64,000 bases of DNA from Lagierella sp. (GTDB lineage Bacteria; Bacillota; Clostridia; Tissierellales; Peptoniphilaceae), in assembly GCF_029983815.1 (NCBI RefSeq), contig NZ_JASBYU010000006.1, forward strand, positions 1 through 64,000, read 5' to 3'. A program made the translations under genes and the position numbers. Under the pieces are notes generated by a model that ran no database searches, was not told where the DNA came from, and saw only the letters and a list, made by a program, of their open reading frames with translations. This document shows positions 44,805-53,512 of this stretch, piece by piece (within the stretch, counting starts at the first letter, position 1; each line of letters begins with the position of its first letter).

Positions 44805-45061
44805 CTAATTTGTACCTACTTTAAGAGAACACACCAATCCCTTAGTCAGTTCCCTCTGAAATTTAAATATATAATTGTCTATCCACAGGATAATATGCTT
44901 TGAAATCAAATAAGCTTCATTCAAAGAAATTTCATTTAAATTTTTCTTAAAAATCCTCATATTATCCCCCTCATCTACTCAATCATTATATCAAACTTTC
45001 CATCAAGTTTAAATTTTTTTGTGAAAGCATGTAGAGGTTTCAAAATCAAATGTAAGAAATG

Positions 45062-45087
45062 AAAAAAGGAAGCATAATTACTTCCTT
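45062..45087 (-). terminator. Terminator of the uracil permease gene
   Basis: On the minus strand AAGGAAG-TAATTATG-CTTCCTT is followed by a T-run, directly after the stop codon. Confidence 0.8.
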
Positions 45088-45090
45088 AAA

Positions 45091-46350
45091 TTATTCATTC
45101 ATAAGTCCTACTCTGTCAAATATATAGAAGATAAGACTTAATACCACAGCTACCAATGATGAAAGCACCATTCCTGAAAGCTGTACTCCTCCAAGATTCA
45201 ATGTAACCCCTGAAAGTCCAGTTACAAAGATTACTGAAGTAAGTATTAGATTTTTAGACTTTGAATAGTCCACTCTGTCATCTACCAGAAGTCTAATTCC
45301 TGAAGAGCCTATCATACCGTAAAGTAAGAAGGTTACCCCACCAATTACATCTCCTGGAATTGTAGATATTAGAGCAGAAAGCGGTCCAATAAAGGCCATC
45401 AATATGGAAATACAAGCTGCTCCAGCAATCACATATACAGAGTAAACCCCAGTTACTGCCATTACACCAATGTTTTCACCATAGGTTGTGGTTGGAACTC
45501 CACCTATTAGTCCAGACAATGCAGTAGAAAAGTTGTCTGCAAAGATGGATCTATGAAGTCCTGGATCCTTTAATAGATTCTTCCCTATTATATTAGAGGT
45601 TACCACCTGGTGACTTATATGCTCTGACGCTATTACTAGGATAACTGGTAACATAGTCAAAATTGCCTTTAAATCAAAGGCTGGAGCTCTAAATGTTGGA
45701 AGAGTGAATAGTTTTGCTTCAAGAACTGGACTAAAGTCCACCATTCCGAAAGCAAAGGCTGTAAGATAACCAACTACTATGGCTATTAGAATTGGAATAG
45801 TTGCAAAGAACTTCCTAAAGGAAACCGAACCGATAATGGCTACGGAAAGTGTAACCAAGAATATGATTATATGTTCCGGTGATGCATTTTCCGTCATAAT
45901 CTCCGCACCGATCTTTCCTCCGTTAACAGTAGACCCTGCCAACTCAAAACCGATTAGTGCAACTACAGAGCCCATTGCTGCCGGTGGTAAAACTACACCA
46001 ATCCAGTCAGTTCCAAACTTATAGATGATGTAGGCAAGTATACAGCCAATCAGTCCGATGGCTATAAAACCACCTTGGGCATATTCTGGGCCCATTTGGG
46101 AAATGATTATTCCTGCAGGTCCTAGAAAAGCAAAGCTTGAACCTAGGTAGGCAGGAGCCTTTCCCTGAGTAATCAGTATAAATAACAATGTTCCAATACC
46201 ATTCATCAACAATACGATGGCAGGATCAAATTTCAAAACTATAGGTACCAATACCGAAGCCCCAAACATTGCAAATGTATGTTGCAAGCTTAGTGGCAGG
46301 AGCATTGAACCTGGTACTTTTTCATTAACACCATAAATTTTCCTAGACAT
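45091..46350 (-). CDS. uraA: Uracil permease (NCS2 family)
   Basis: Proton-coupled uracil importer (419 residues) with about 12-14 membrane segments. The family signature QHTFAMFGASVLVP (about 23-36) and the second motif region with SEHISHQVVTSNIIGKNL and GGVPTTTYGENIGVMAVTGV are in place; the Glu residues there bind the base in UraA. Good GGAGGAATT ribosome site. It is alone in its unit. Together with upp further right it supplies UMP from external uracil. Confidence 0.92.
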   Translation of the reverse strand: MSRKIYGVNEKVPGSMLLPLSLQHTFAMFGASVLVPIVLKFDPAIVLLMNGIGTLLFILITQGKAPAYLGSSFAFLGPAGIIISQMGPEYAQGGFIAIGLIGCILAYIIYKFGTDWIGVVLPPAAMGSVVALIGFELAGSTVNGGKIGAEIMTENASPEHIIIFLVTLSVAIIGSVSFRKFFATIPILIAIVVGYLTAFAFGMVDFSPVLEAKLFTLPTFRAPAFDLKAILTMLPVILVIASEHISHQVVTSNIIGKNLLKDPGLHRSIFADNFSTALSGLIGGVPTTTYGENIGVMAVTGVYSVYVIAGAACISILMAFIGPLSALISTIPGDVIGGVTFLLYGMIGSSGIRLLVDDRVDYSKSKNLILTSVIFVTGLSGVTLNLGGVQLSGMVLSSLVAVVLSLIFYIFDRVGLMNE

Positions 46351-46535
46351 AATTCCTCCTTGTTTTTTCCTCTGTTTATTATACTACATGTTTCAATTAA
46401 TTCCAGTTTAGGGTAAAATTTTTTACAAATATTTTAGTTTTTTTCAAAGGGATATAGAAGAGCTCTTCCTATGTAAAATTATATTTTAATGATTGTTTCA
46501 ATCAATTTCGCCCTACTATATTACTTTATCATTAC

Positions 46536-46565
46536 TTGAACATTTGTTGTTTAATGTAGTAAAAT
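46536..46565 (+). promoter_or_regulatory. Promoter of the DUF819 gene
   Basis: TTGAAC (46536-46541), 18-bp spacer, TAAAAT (46560-46565), 33 bases before the start codon. The ribosome site AAGGAGGAG follows. Confidence 0.5.
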
Positions 46566-46597
46566 ATTTATGTATTTCATAAAAAGGAGGAGATTAT

Positions 46598-47776
46598 ATG
46601 ATTACAGATGGATTACAATTCATTGCGCTATTGTTCTTCATCTCCGGTATACTACTTTGGCTGGAAAAGAAATATAAAGACGGCCGTTTCTTTAAATATG
46701 TACCGGCGATGGTTATTATTTACTTTGGCTCAATGCTACTATCCACATTTAAGGTTTGGGACATGTCTGCAGAAAGTGTTTCAAACGCAAGATCCGTTAT
46801 TAAGGATGCAATTTTACCAGCGATGATTTTCTTGATGCTCCTTAGAGCAGACTTAAGAGACATTGCAAAACTTGGACCTAGAATGATTATATCATTCTTT
46901 ACATCAAGTGTTACAATTATCTTAGGCTTTGTCATAGCCTTTTCTATTTTTAAGGGAAGTCTTGCTGACAACGCCCATCAAACCTTGGGAGCCTTGGCAG
47001 GTAGTTGGGTAGGAGGGACCCAAAACATGGTTGCCGTACAAGAGGCTATAGGACTTGAAGGTTCAGGAATGGGATATACCTTGTTGATAGATTCAATAGA
47101 CTATTCTATTTGGATAATGTTCTTGTTATTCCTTGTTCCCTTTGCTAATAAATTTAACAAGTGGACCAAGGCAGATACGACAAAGATCGACAATATCAAC
47201 GCTCATCTAACAGAGAAGTTTTCAAAGATCAGTAAGGTTATTACCTATCAGGATATTTTCTTTTTACTGGGTGTTTCTTTAGCCGTAACAGCAATTACCA
47301 ATGTAATTGGTGGAAAGCTTGCAGAACTTCCAGGACTATCCTTTATGGGTCAAACTGGATTGGCAATTATTACAACCACAATCCTTGGGGTTATTTGCGC
47401 AATGACTCCCCTTGCTAAAGTTCCTGGATCACCGGAGCTTTCAAATGTGATGTTGTATATGCTAATCGGTCTAATTGCATCAAATGCAAACTTCAAGGAA
47501 CTTACAGAGGCACCTGCCTATATCTTGACAGGATTTGTAGTTCTTATAGTTCATGGACTTCTTATGACCTTGATAAGTAAGTTATTTAAAATGGACCTAT
47601 TCACCTGTGGAGTTGCCTCCCTTGCCAATATTGGAGGTGTTGCTTCTGCACCAGTACTTGCAGCGGCTTACTCACAATCTCTAGTACCAATTGCAGTGCT
47701 AATGGCATTGTTGGGAACTATTACAGGAACTTTCTTTGGAATAGGACTTTCCCATTTCTTAGCATATATTGCTTAA
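46598..47776 (+). CDS. DUF819 family integral membrane protein
   Basis: A 392-residue membrane protein with 10-11 hydrophobic segments and an inverted-repeat look. Features of DUF819 (YjcL-like) include ILPAMIFLMLLRADLRDI, GALAGSWVGGTQNMVAV and SLANIGGVASAPVLAAAY. The two Gly-rich GGTQN and GGVASAP loops lie in the same place in each half, as in secondary transporters. Substrate unknown. Own promoter, ribosome site and terminator. Confidence 0.88.
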   Translation: MITDGLQFIALLFFISGILLWLEKKYKDGRFFKYVPAMVIIYFGSMLLSTFKVWDMSAESVSNARSVIKDAILPAMIFLMLLRADLRDIAKLGPRMIISFFTSSVTIILGFVIAFSIFKGSLADNAHQTLGALAGSWVGGTQNMVAVQEAIGLEGSGMGYTLLIDSIDYSIWIMFLLFLVPFANKFNKWTKADTTKIDNINAHLTEKFSKISKVITYQDIFFLLGVSLAVTAITNVIGGKLAELPGLSFMGQTGLAIITTTILGVICAMTPLAKVPGSPELSNVMLYMLIGLIASNANFKELTEAPAYILTGFVVLIVHGLLMTLISKLFKMDLFTCGVASLANIGGVASAPVLAAAYSQSLVPIAVLMALLGTITGTFFGIGLSHFLAYIA

Positions 47777-47781
47777 AGGAT

Positions 47782-47811
47782 ACCGCTGTGAATTTTTTCA
47801 TGGCGGTTTTT
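47782..47811 (+). terminator. Terminator of the DUF819 gene
   Basis: ACCGC..TGAA-TTTT-TTCA..GCGGT followed by TTTTTAC, starting 5 bases after the stop codon. Confidence 0.85.
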
Positions 47812-47885
47812 ACTACGTAACAAACCATAATGGCAGTTTTTTATCTATTGAGTTTTTTTTGTAGATTAAAATTTACAAAAATGTC

Positions 47886-47901
47886 ATAATTAGCTAATTA
47901 T
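47886..47901. promoter_or_regulatory. 16-bp palindrome upstream of the Fur-family gene
   Basis: ATAATTAGCTAATTAT is a perfect palindrome, about 55 bases upstream of the extended -10 box TGGTATAAT (47955-47962). It resembles a PerR box (TTATAATNATTATAA) but has a 7-2-7 layout. Possible self-regulation site. Confidence 0.4.
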
Positions 47902-48000
47902 TTTCTATTTTTATAAGATAATCTGCATTTTTTGGGATTTTATATTGGAAAAGTGGTATAATATCAGTATAGATCTATTAATTAAGAAGGAATGAATCAA

Positions 48001-48450
48001 ATGGACAACATGATTTTGTTGGATAATTTTAAAAAAGAACTTGTAAAGTCTGATATTAGGCCAACTTTTCAGAGAATAAAAATATTGGAATATTTAGAAA
48101 AAAACAAGAGCCATCCCACAGTGGATGAGATCTACTCTGCATTAGCACCTGAAATTCCAACATTATCTAAAACTACAGTCTACAATACTTTGTCCACTTT
48201 AAAAGAAGCAGGGCTTGTCAACGAGATCAAGATTGACGATGTGGAAGCGAGGTTTGACATAGTAACTAAACCCCATGGCCATTTTAAATGCGTAGAATGT
48301 GGTGATCTTTCTGATTTTGAATTTGACCTAGGCTCCATAAATCCAAAGGAGCTTTCAGATCATAAAGTTTTAAATAGGAATCTTTTTATGTTTGGGATTT
48401 GTCCAAAATGTTTAGAAAAGATGAAGGAAAACAAAATAGACAATAAGTAA
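48001..48450 (+). CDS. Fur family regulator, PerR-like
   Basis: A metal-dependent repressor of about 149 residues. Winged helix at about 10-85 (RPTFQRIKILEYL, HPTVDEIYSAL, LSKTTVYNTLSTLKEAGL). The regulatory metal site has RFDIVTKPHGHFKC, with Asp in the position that distinguishes PerR (peroxide sensing) from most Fur proteins. The structural zinc site is CVECG plus CPKC. I prefer ATG 48001, since AGAAGG is too close to the in-frame ATG at 47992. Single gene, transcribed toward ppk. The assignment as PerR rather than Fur or Zur is inferred from residues only. Confidence 0.85.
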   Translation: MDNMILLDNFKKELVKSDIRPTFQRIKILEYLEKNKSHPTVDEIYSALAPEIPTLSKTTVYNTLSTLKEAGLVNEIKIDDVEARFDIVTKPHGHFKCVECGDLSDFEFDLGSINPKELSDHKVLNRNLFMFGICPKCLEKMKENKIDNK

Positions 48451-48491
48451 ACTCTACTTAATATATAACTTACATTCTAATTGCTCTAAAG

Positions 48492-48521
48492 GAACCCAAG
48501 ATGATCAATCATCTTGGGTTC
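48492..48521. terminator. Bidirectional terminator between the fur-type gene and ppk
   Basis: GAACCCAAGATGAT pairs with ATCATCTTGGGTTC almost without a loop; TTGCTGTCTTTTT follows on the plus strand and TTTAGAG on the minus strand. Confidence 0.85.
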
Positions 48522-48532
48522 TTGCTGTCTTT

Positions 48533-50716
48533 TTATTTAATTCCAAAAAATCTTTTTATTCTATCAAAGAAGGACAGTTTTTCTTCTTCTTTCTTAGATT
48601 CTTCCTTAGGAGTTACCGTAAAAGGTACTGGTTTAAGTTCTCTTTCTATTGCAAGTCTCATCATGGTCTCTTGAGAGTTTACAAGTTCATCTCCCGGTTC
48701 AACTGGAACAGGCTCATAAATTCCAGAAGAATTCATAATTCTTGCCTTGGTATTGTCTTTCCACTGAATGTCCATATACTCAATAATCTTCTTTTTAATG
48801 AATTCGTCATAGATAGGAACCATTACTTCAACCCTTCGTACAAGGTTTCTAGTCATAAGGTCGGAGGATCCTATAAATACCTCTTCATTGTCTCCAAAGA
48901 TAAGAACTCTTGGATGCTCTAGGTATCTTCCAACGATACTTCTGATTTCGATATTGTCAGTAAAACCTTCAACCCCTGGTCTCAGACAGGAAATCCCTCT
49001 AATTATCATCCTAACCTGAACTTTATTCCTTGAAGCCTCTTCAAGCTTCATCATAATGTCCTTGTCCGTTAAGGAATTGTATTTAAAGAAAATCTTACCA
49101 TTTTCCCCTTTCGCAATCTCCTTTTCAATCTTTTCTATAATTGTAACCTTTAGTGAGTAGGGAGCTGCCAGAATATGGGAGTAATTGTTATTTACATTTT
49201 CTAGGTTTATATGGTTAAAGAAGTTGTAACAGTCCTTACCAATCCCTTGGTGTGCAGTCATCAAAGAGATGTCAGAGTATTGTTTAGAAGTGGACTCATT
49301 GTAATTACCTGTACCTATTTGACTGATATACTTTATATTTCCTTCCTGGTCCTTATAGGTTATCAAACATACCTTGGAATGAACTTTGTAGTCTTCAGTA
49401 CCATATAGGATTGTACATCCTTCGTTGTAAAGGATCTGGGAGTAGTTAATGTTGGACTCTTCATCAAACCTTGCCCTAAGCTCCAACATAACCGTAACAT
49501 CCTTTCCATTTTCCCTGGCCTTTACAAGATTTTTTACAACTCTGGAATTTTTAGCAAGTCTATAGATGGTAATCTTGATTGAAATAACATCGGGATTTTC
49601 CGCTGCCTCTTCCAATAGTTTCAAGAAGCTATCAATGTCTTCATAGGGATAGATTAAAAGTCTGTCCTTTTCTTCAATCTGTTGGAACAAGGACTTGTCC
49701 GACTCAATCATCTCCCCAACCTTTGGACTAAAGGCATTATAGAATATGGTTGGGTCACATTTGGTCTTTAACATGGACTCTAGACCAAAGACATTTCCCA
49801 TATTAAAAGGACTGGTATAGGTAAAGAACTGGTAGTCCTTTATATTTAAATGTTCCTTTAAAAACTCCTTGGTTTGGTGATCCAGCGGACTATCTGTGTT
49901 AACCCTTACAACTTGAAGTCTAGTCCTCTTCTTCAATAGCTTTTTCATCTGCATCCTATAGTCGTCAACTTGGTCTTCCAAGTGTTCTTCATAGTTGATG
50001 TCCATGTTTCTATGAAGGTTCATAACATAGGTTTTTTTAACAGTATAGTTTGAGAAGATATCCTGTACCTTTTCCTTTAGAATCCTTTCGGTCCTAATCC
50101 ACTTTTTGTCTCCAAGCATATAAAAACTTGGCAAGGAGTCTGGGATTGGTAAAAGACCTAGGCTGTACTTGTCCTTGTAACTCAGCTCACAGATAATATA
50201 GATGTTTTTATTCTCTATAAATGGAAAGGGATGAAAGAAGTCTATGATTTGCGGCGCCAAAATCGGCTTAATATGGTCATCATAAATATTTGAAATAAAT
50301 TCCTTTTGTTCCCCATCCAGTTCATCATAGGTATAGGACTGAATTCCATATTGTTTTAATTCACCCATTACCCTATAGTAAAGCTCTTCATTTTCCTTTA
50401 GTAACTTTCTAGTCTTTTCATAGATTAGATCAAGTTGTTCCTGTGGAGTCATTCCAGTCTTATTATCTTCTGGCGGATTTTTCAATAAGGTCAAGTCATT
50501 CAAGGACCCTACCCTTACATTGTAAAATTCGTCTAAATTACTGTTAAAGATACTAATAAATTTTAACTTTTCATAGCTAGGATTATTCTCATCTAAGGCC
50601 TCCCTAAGAACCCTTTGATTAAATCCTAACCAGGACAGCTCTCTATTTCTAGAATAGTTGTAAATTCTTTCCTTTTTATTTTTCCCTTCACCTTTTGTTT
50701 CAGTATTTAAAGTCAT
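48533..50716 (-). CDS. ppk: Polyphosphate kinase PPK1
   Basis: Makes polyphosphate from ATP, reversibly (727 residues, typical length). N-terminal region with NRELSWLGFNQRVL and NLDEFYNVR; catalytic domain with ISIKITIYRLAKNS, MLELRARFDEE and the phosphorylated-histidine motif YKVHSKVCLI; the second PLD-like part has HPRVLIFG and FIGSSDLMTRN. The C-terminal tail is short and charged. It lies 10 bases after ppx, so the polymer's synthesis and breakdown genes are co-transcribed. Confidence 0.96.
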   Translation of the reverse strand: MTLNTETKGEGKNKKERIYNYSRNRELSWLGFNQRVLREALDENNPSYEKLKFISIFNSNLDEFYNVRVGSLNDLTLLKNPPEDNKTGMTPQEQLDLIYEKTRKLLKENEELYYRVMGELKQYGIQSYTYDELDGEQKEFISNIYDDHIKPILAPQIIDFFHPFPFIENKNIYIICELSYKDKYSLGLLPIPDSLPSFYMLGDKKWIRTERILKEKVQDIFSNYTVKKTYVMNLHRNMDINYEEHLEDQVDDYRMQMKKLLKKRTRLQVVRVNTDSPLDHQTKEFLKEHLNIKDYQFFTYTSPFNMGNVFGLESMLKTKCDPTIFYNAFSPKVGEMIESDKSLFQQIEEKDRLLIYPYEDIDSFLKLLEEAAENPDVISIKITIYRLAKNSRVVKNLVKARENGKDVTVMLELRARFDEESNINYSQILYNEGCTILYGTEDYKVHSKVCLITYKDQEGNIKYISQIGTGNYNESTSKQYSDISLMTAHQGIGKDCYNFFNHINLENVNNNYSHILAAPYSLKVTIIEKIEKEIAKGENGKIFFKYNSLTDKDIMMKLEEASRNKVQVRMIIRGISCLRPGVEGFTDNIEIRSIVGRYLEHPRVLIFGDNEEVFIGSSDLMTRNLVRRVEVMVPIYDEFIKKKIIEYMDIQWKDNTKARIMNSSGIYEPVPVEPGDELVNSQETMMRLAIERELKPVPFTVTPKEESKKEEEKLSFFDRIKRFFGIK

Positions 50717-50726
50717 GTCTCTCTCC

Positions 50727-51632
50727 TTAAATAGTTAAATTTAAAACTTTATATAAATATCCTTCCCTTGCTCCCTTGTCGCTAATATAGAGATTTTGAA
50801 CATTTAAATAGTTTAAAATCTGTCTAAGTATTATCATACCGGGAGTAATAGTATGTATCCTTGCTGGATTTACTTGAAGCACCTGCTTTATGGCTTCCGA
50901 CTTTTGTTCAATAATCTTTGAATATAAATTGTCTAAAAGCGTTCTGTCCAGCTCACAGGGAGTTGGCAAGTCAAATAATTCCATCGAAACATTGCCACAA
51001 GCTCTTATGGTACCACCTATACCATAGACGTCGGGTTTTCCCCTTACCTTGGGAATGTTAAACTTCTTTAGTGTCTTTTTAATCTCTTTTTCCATCTTCT
51101 TAGCTTCAGATTTTGTTGGAATTATCCCCTTACAATAGCCTTCTAAAAGGGATAGCGAACCTAGTTTTAAGGAATTGGAATAGTGTATCTCTCCTCCACA
51201 AACAAGTGTAATCTCCGTAGAACCACCACCAATATCCAAAATATATCCGTCTACTAGGTCAAAGTCCTGTCTTATTCCAAGATATCCAAGATTTGCTTCC
51301 TCATTTCCAGAAACCAAATCGATATTCTTTCCAACCTGTTTATCAACATACTCTAAAACCTCTTCAGAGTTTTTGATATTTCTTAGAGAAGCAGTTGCAA
51401 AGGGGTAGACCTTGTCCACACCAAAGGTGTCGCAGAGTAAAAATAATTTATTTAAAATTCCAACGATTTTATCCGCACCTTTTTTAGTTAAAAAACCCTT
51501 ATTTACATAGGAGGCAATTCCCGCCACGTATTTTTTATTTGTCAGGGAAGTTATTTGCTTATTCTCATCGACTAAGTACATATTAAGTCTAATAGTATTT
51601 GAGCCTATATCTATAATTCCATATTTCATCAC
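50727..51632 (-). CDS. ppx: Ppx/GppA family phosphatase
   Basis: A 301-residue exopolyphosphatase/pppGpp phosphatase of the ASKHA fold. The phosphate-1 loop is GIIDIGSNTIRLNMY at the start, GYILDIGGGSTEITLV is the second nucleotide loop (about 130-145) and GIGGTIRACGNV the third. It lacks the C-terminal HD domain of long PPX forms, which is common in this group. Because it is paired with ppk, polyphosphate breakdown is the likeliest role. The GTGATG start region has GGTGAT upstream. Confidence 0.9.
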   Translation of the reverse strand: MMKYGIIDIGSNTIRLNMYLVDENKQITSLTNKKYVAGIASYVNKGFLTKKGADKIVGILNKLFLLCDTFGVDKVYPFATASLRNIKNSEEVLEYVDKQVGKNIDLVSGNEEANLGYLGIRQDFDLVDGYILDIGGGSTEITLVCGGEIHYSNSLKLGSLSLLEGYCKGIIPTKSEAKKMEKEIKKTLKKFNIPKVRGKPDVYGIGGTIRACGNVSMELFDLPTPCELDRTLLDNLYSKIIEQKSEAIKQVLQVNPARIHTITPGMIILRQILNYLNVQNLYISDKGAREGYLYKVLNLTI

Positions 51633-51955
51633 ATCACCTCAACATTTATATACCCTAGGATCAATCTATAGTTTTATTGTTACAACATGTCAAAAAAACA
51701 TATTTTCACAGATTAAAAATATAGTATCAAAGGGATGTTAATTTTGTGTTAATTTTATATATCTTTTCTTAACATTTATCCAAGGCTTTAAAAACATATT
51801 GTGTGACTTTAATTTTGTGTTTTTGTCTTAAAACATCCAGAATCAAAAGTTAAGTTTTCTAATAAATCCCCTATATTCTATGGTTTTAAATCCATTTTTG
51901 TAAAGTCAGATATAATTAAGCAACATCAACGATATCGTTAATTAAAGTCTATATT
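51633..51955. other. Intergenic stretch upstream of ppx
   Basis: About 320 AT-rich bases with no gene. The only clear structure is the 12-bp palindrome AACGATATCGTT at 51928-51939, a possible regulator site. Confidence 0.4.
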
Positions 51956-51976
51956 AAAAAAGAGGCAAAAAGCCTC
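51956..51976 (-). terminator. Terminator of gpmA
   Basis: On the minus strand GAGGC-TTTTT-GCCTC followed by TTTTTTAAT, directly after the gpmA stop codon. Confidence 0.85.
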
Positions 51977-51980
51977 CTCT

Positions 51981-52667
51981 TTACAAGTAATATTTCTTTG
52001 ATAGTGTAAGGTCGTCATTTAATTCCAAAACCATAGGATGGCCTGTTGGAATTTCTAGACCCATTATCTCCTCGTCGGAAATAAATTCAATATGTTTTAC
52101 TAAAGCCCTTAGTGAATTTCCATGGGCTGCCACAAGAACTGTCTTGTTATCAAGAACCTTTGGCGCAATTTCATCTTCCCAAAATGGAATTACCCTATCC
52201 AAGGTAACTTTTAAATTTTCACCAAATGGCACGGTTCCCTTTGGAAGCTGACTATACATTCTTTGATTACCTTGATAGTCCTTGGAATTTTCATCAAGGA
52301 GCGGTGGAAGTACATCATAGGACCTTCTCCAGATATGAACCTGTTCGTCACCATATTTTTCAGCAGTCTCCGCCTTGTTAAGACCTTGTAACGCACCATA
52401 ATGTCTTTCATTAAGCCTCCAGGACTTAACTACTGGAACCCACATTTGGTCTATTTCTTCCAAAATGATATTACAGGTCTTGATGGCCCTCTTCAAAACT
52501 GAAGTGTAGGCAAAATCAAATTCAATTCCCGCTTTTTTAATAAGCTCTCCAGAATTTTTTGCCTCTTCATATCCCTTTTCAGATAAATCCACGTCCACCC
52601 AACCGGTGAAACGGTTTTGAAGATTCCATTCACTTTGGCCATGTCTAACAAATACTATTCTCTTCAT
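51981..52667 (-). CDS. gpmA: 2,3-bisphosphoglycerate-dependent phosphoglycerate mutase
   Basis: Glycolytic enzyme interconverting 3- and 2-phosphoglycerate (228 residues). RHGQSEWN near 8-15 carries the phosphorylated His; RLNERHYGALQGLNKAE near 88-104 and AAHGNSLRAL near 185 complete the active site. The start is ATG 52667 with AAGAAGG upstream; a TTG three codons earlier is unlikely. Single-gene unit. Confidence 0.95.
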   Translation of the reverse strand: MKRIVFVRHGQSEWNLQNRFTGWVDVDLSEKGYEEAKNSGELIKKAGIEFDFAYTSVLKRAIKTCNIILEEIDQMWVPVVKSWRLNERHYGALQGLNKAETAEKYGDEQVHIWRRSYDVLPPLLDENSKDYQGNQRMYSQLPKGTVPFGENLKVTLDRVIPFWEDEIAPKVLDNKTVLVAAHGNSLRALVKHIEFISDEEIMGLEIPTGHPMVLELNDDLTLSKKYYL

Positions 52668-52828
52668 AAGCACCAACCTTCTTATTTTTTATTTCATCAA
52701 TCTTTTCTTATTAAAGTATATCACAACCAGAGAGTTTTAATATAATCAAACAGGTTAAAGATAGATTATAACTTTGTAAATGAAAAAATCTTTTAAATTT
52801 TCAGATAATTCAAGCGCATTATAAGAAT

Positions 52829-52869
52829 AAAAAAAGCAGCATGCTAGAATTTGCTTCCAACATACTGCT
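52829..52869 (-). terminator. Terminator of the V-ATPase operon
   Basis: On the minus strand AGCAGTATG pairs with CATGCTGCT (one G-U pair) and is followed by TTTTTTT, 4 bases after the subunit D stop codon. Confidence 0.8.
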
Positions 52870-52873
52870 AACA

Positions 52874-53512
52874 CTATCTTTCGGCAATGATATCCTTGAC
52901 CTTCATCAGTCTTGTGATGGTTGCCCTTTCATTTTCATCTAGTTTTGATCTGATATATTTAATAGTTTCCTCTAAGTCTGGAATGGTTCTGTACTCGAGA
53001 GCGTTAACTCTTCTTCTTGTCTTTTCAAGCTCCTTTGCCATCAGTTGACAAGCTTTTTCAACTTCTGCAAGTTCCAACAATTTATCCATTATCCTGTTCA
53101 AACCGTCAATGGCATTGTCCAATTCCGCAGAAGTTTGAGCATATCCATAGGGGTAGATTCCTGTGGAGTTTTCTGACTCTGTCTTTTTAAAACTCATAAC
53201 GGGAATGTTTACGGACATAATATTCTTTTCTTCAATTTCCACTCCGATACTCTGTTTCGGAAAGGAAACCGCCTCTTCAAGAAATTCGGGACTCATGATG
53301 GCAGAAGCCAATAAAAAGTCCTTAAATGACTTACTAAGCTCCTCCTCTACCTCTTCCCTAAGTTCCTTGTTTCTTCGGATAAGGCTGATGAATCGTCGCA
53401 TCAGCTCATCCTGTTTGTCCTTTAGAAGTTTATGTCCTCTCTTAGAGGTTGTAAGTCTGGCCTTTAACTCTGACAATTTCATTCTTGTAGGGTTAACATT
53501 TAGCTTAGCCAT
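52874..53512 (-). CDS. ntpD: V-type ATPase subunit D
   Basis: Central rotor shaft subunit (212 residues) that turns inside the A3B3 head. The long N- and C-terminal helices form the coiled coil: NVNPTRMKLSELKARL at the start and RRRVNALEYRTIPDLEETI near 160-180, both family hallmarks. Last gene of the operon; it abuts subunit B with no gap. Confidence 0.95.
   Translation of the reverse strand: MAKLNVNPTRMKLSELKARLTTSKRGHKLLKDKQDELMRRFISLIRRNKELREEVEEELSKSFKDFLLASAIMSPEFLEEAVSFPKQSIGVEIEEKNIMSVNIPVMSFKKTESENSTGIYPYGYAQTSAELDNAIDGLNRIMDKLLELAEVEKACQLMAKELEKTRRRVNALEYRTIPDLEETIKYIRSKLDENERATITRLMKVKDIIAER

Noticed and set aside
44703..45060. Classic purine (guanine) riboswitch upstream of purDL
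   Set aside because: The conserved core of the two kissing-loop arms and the junction could not be found on the minus strand.
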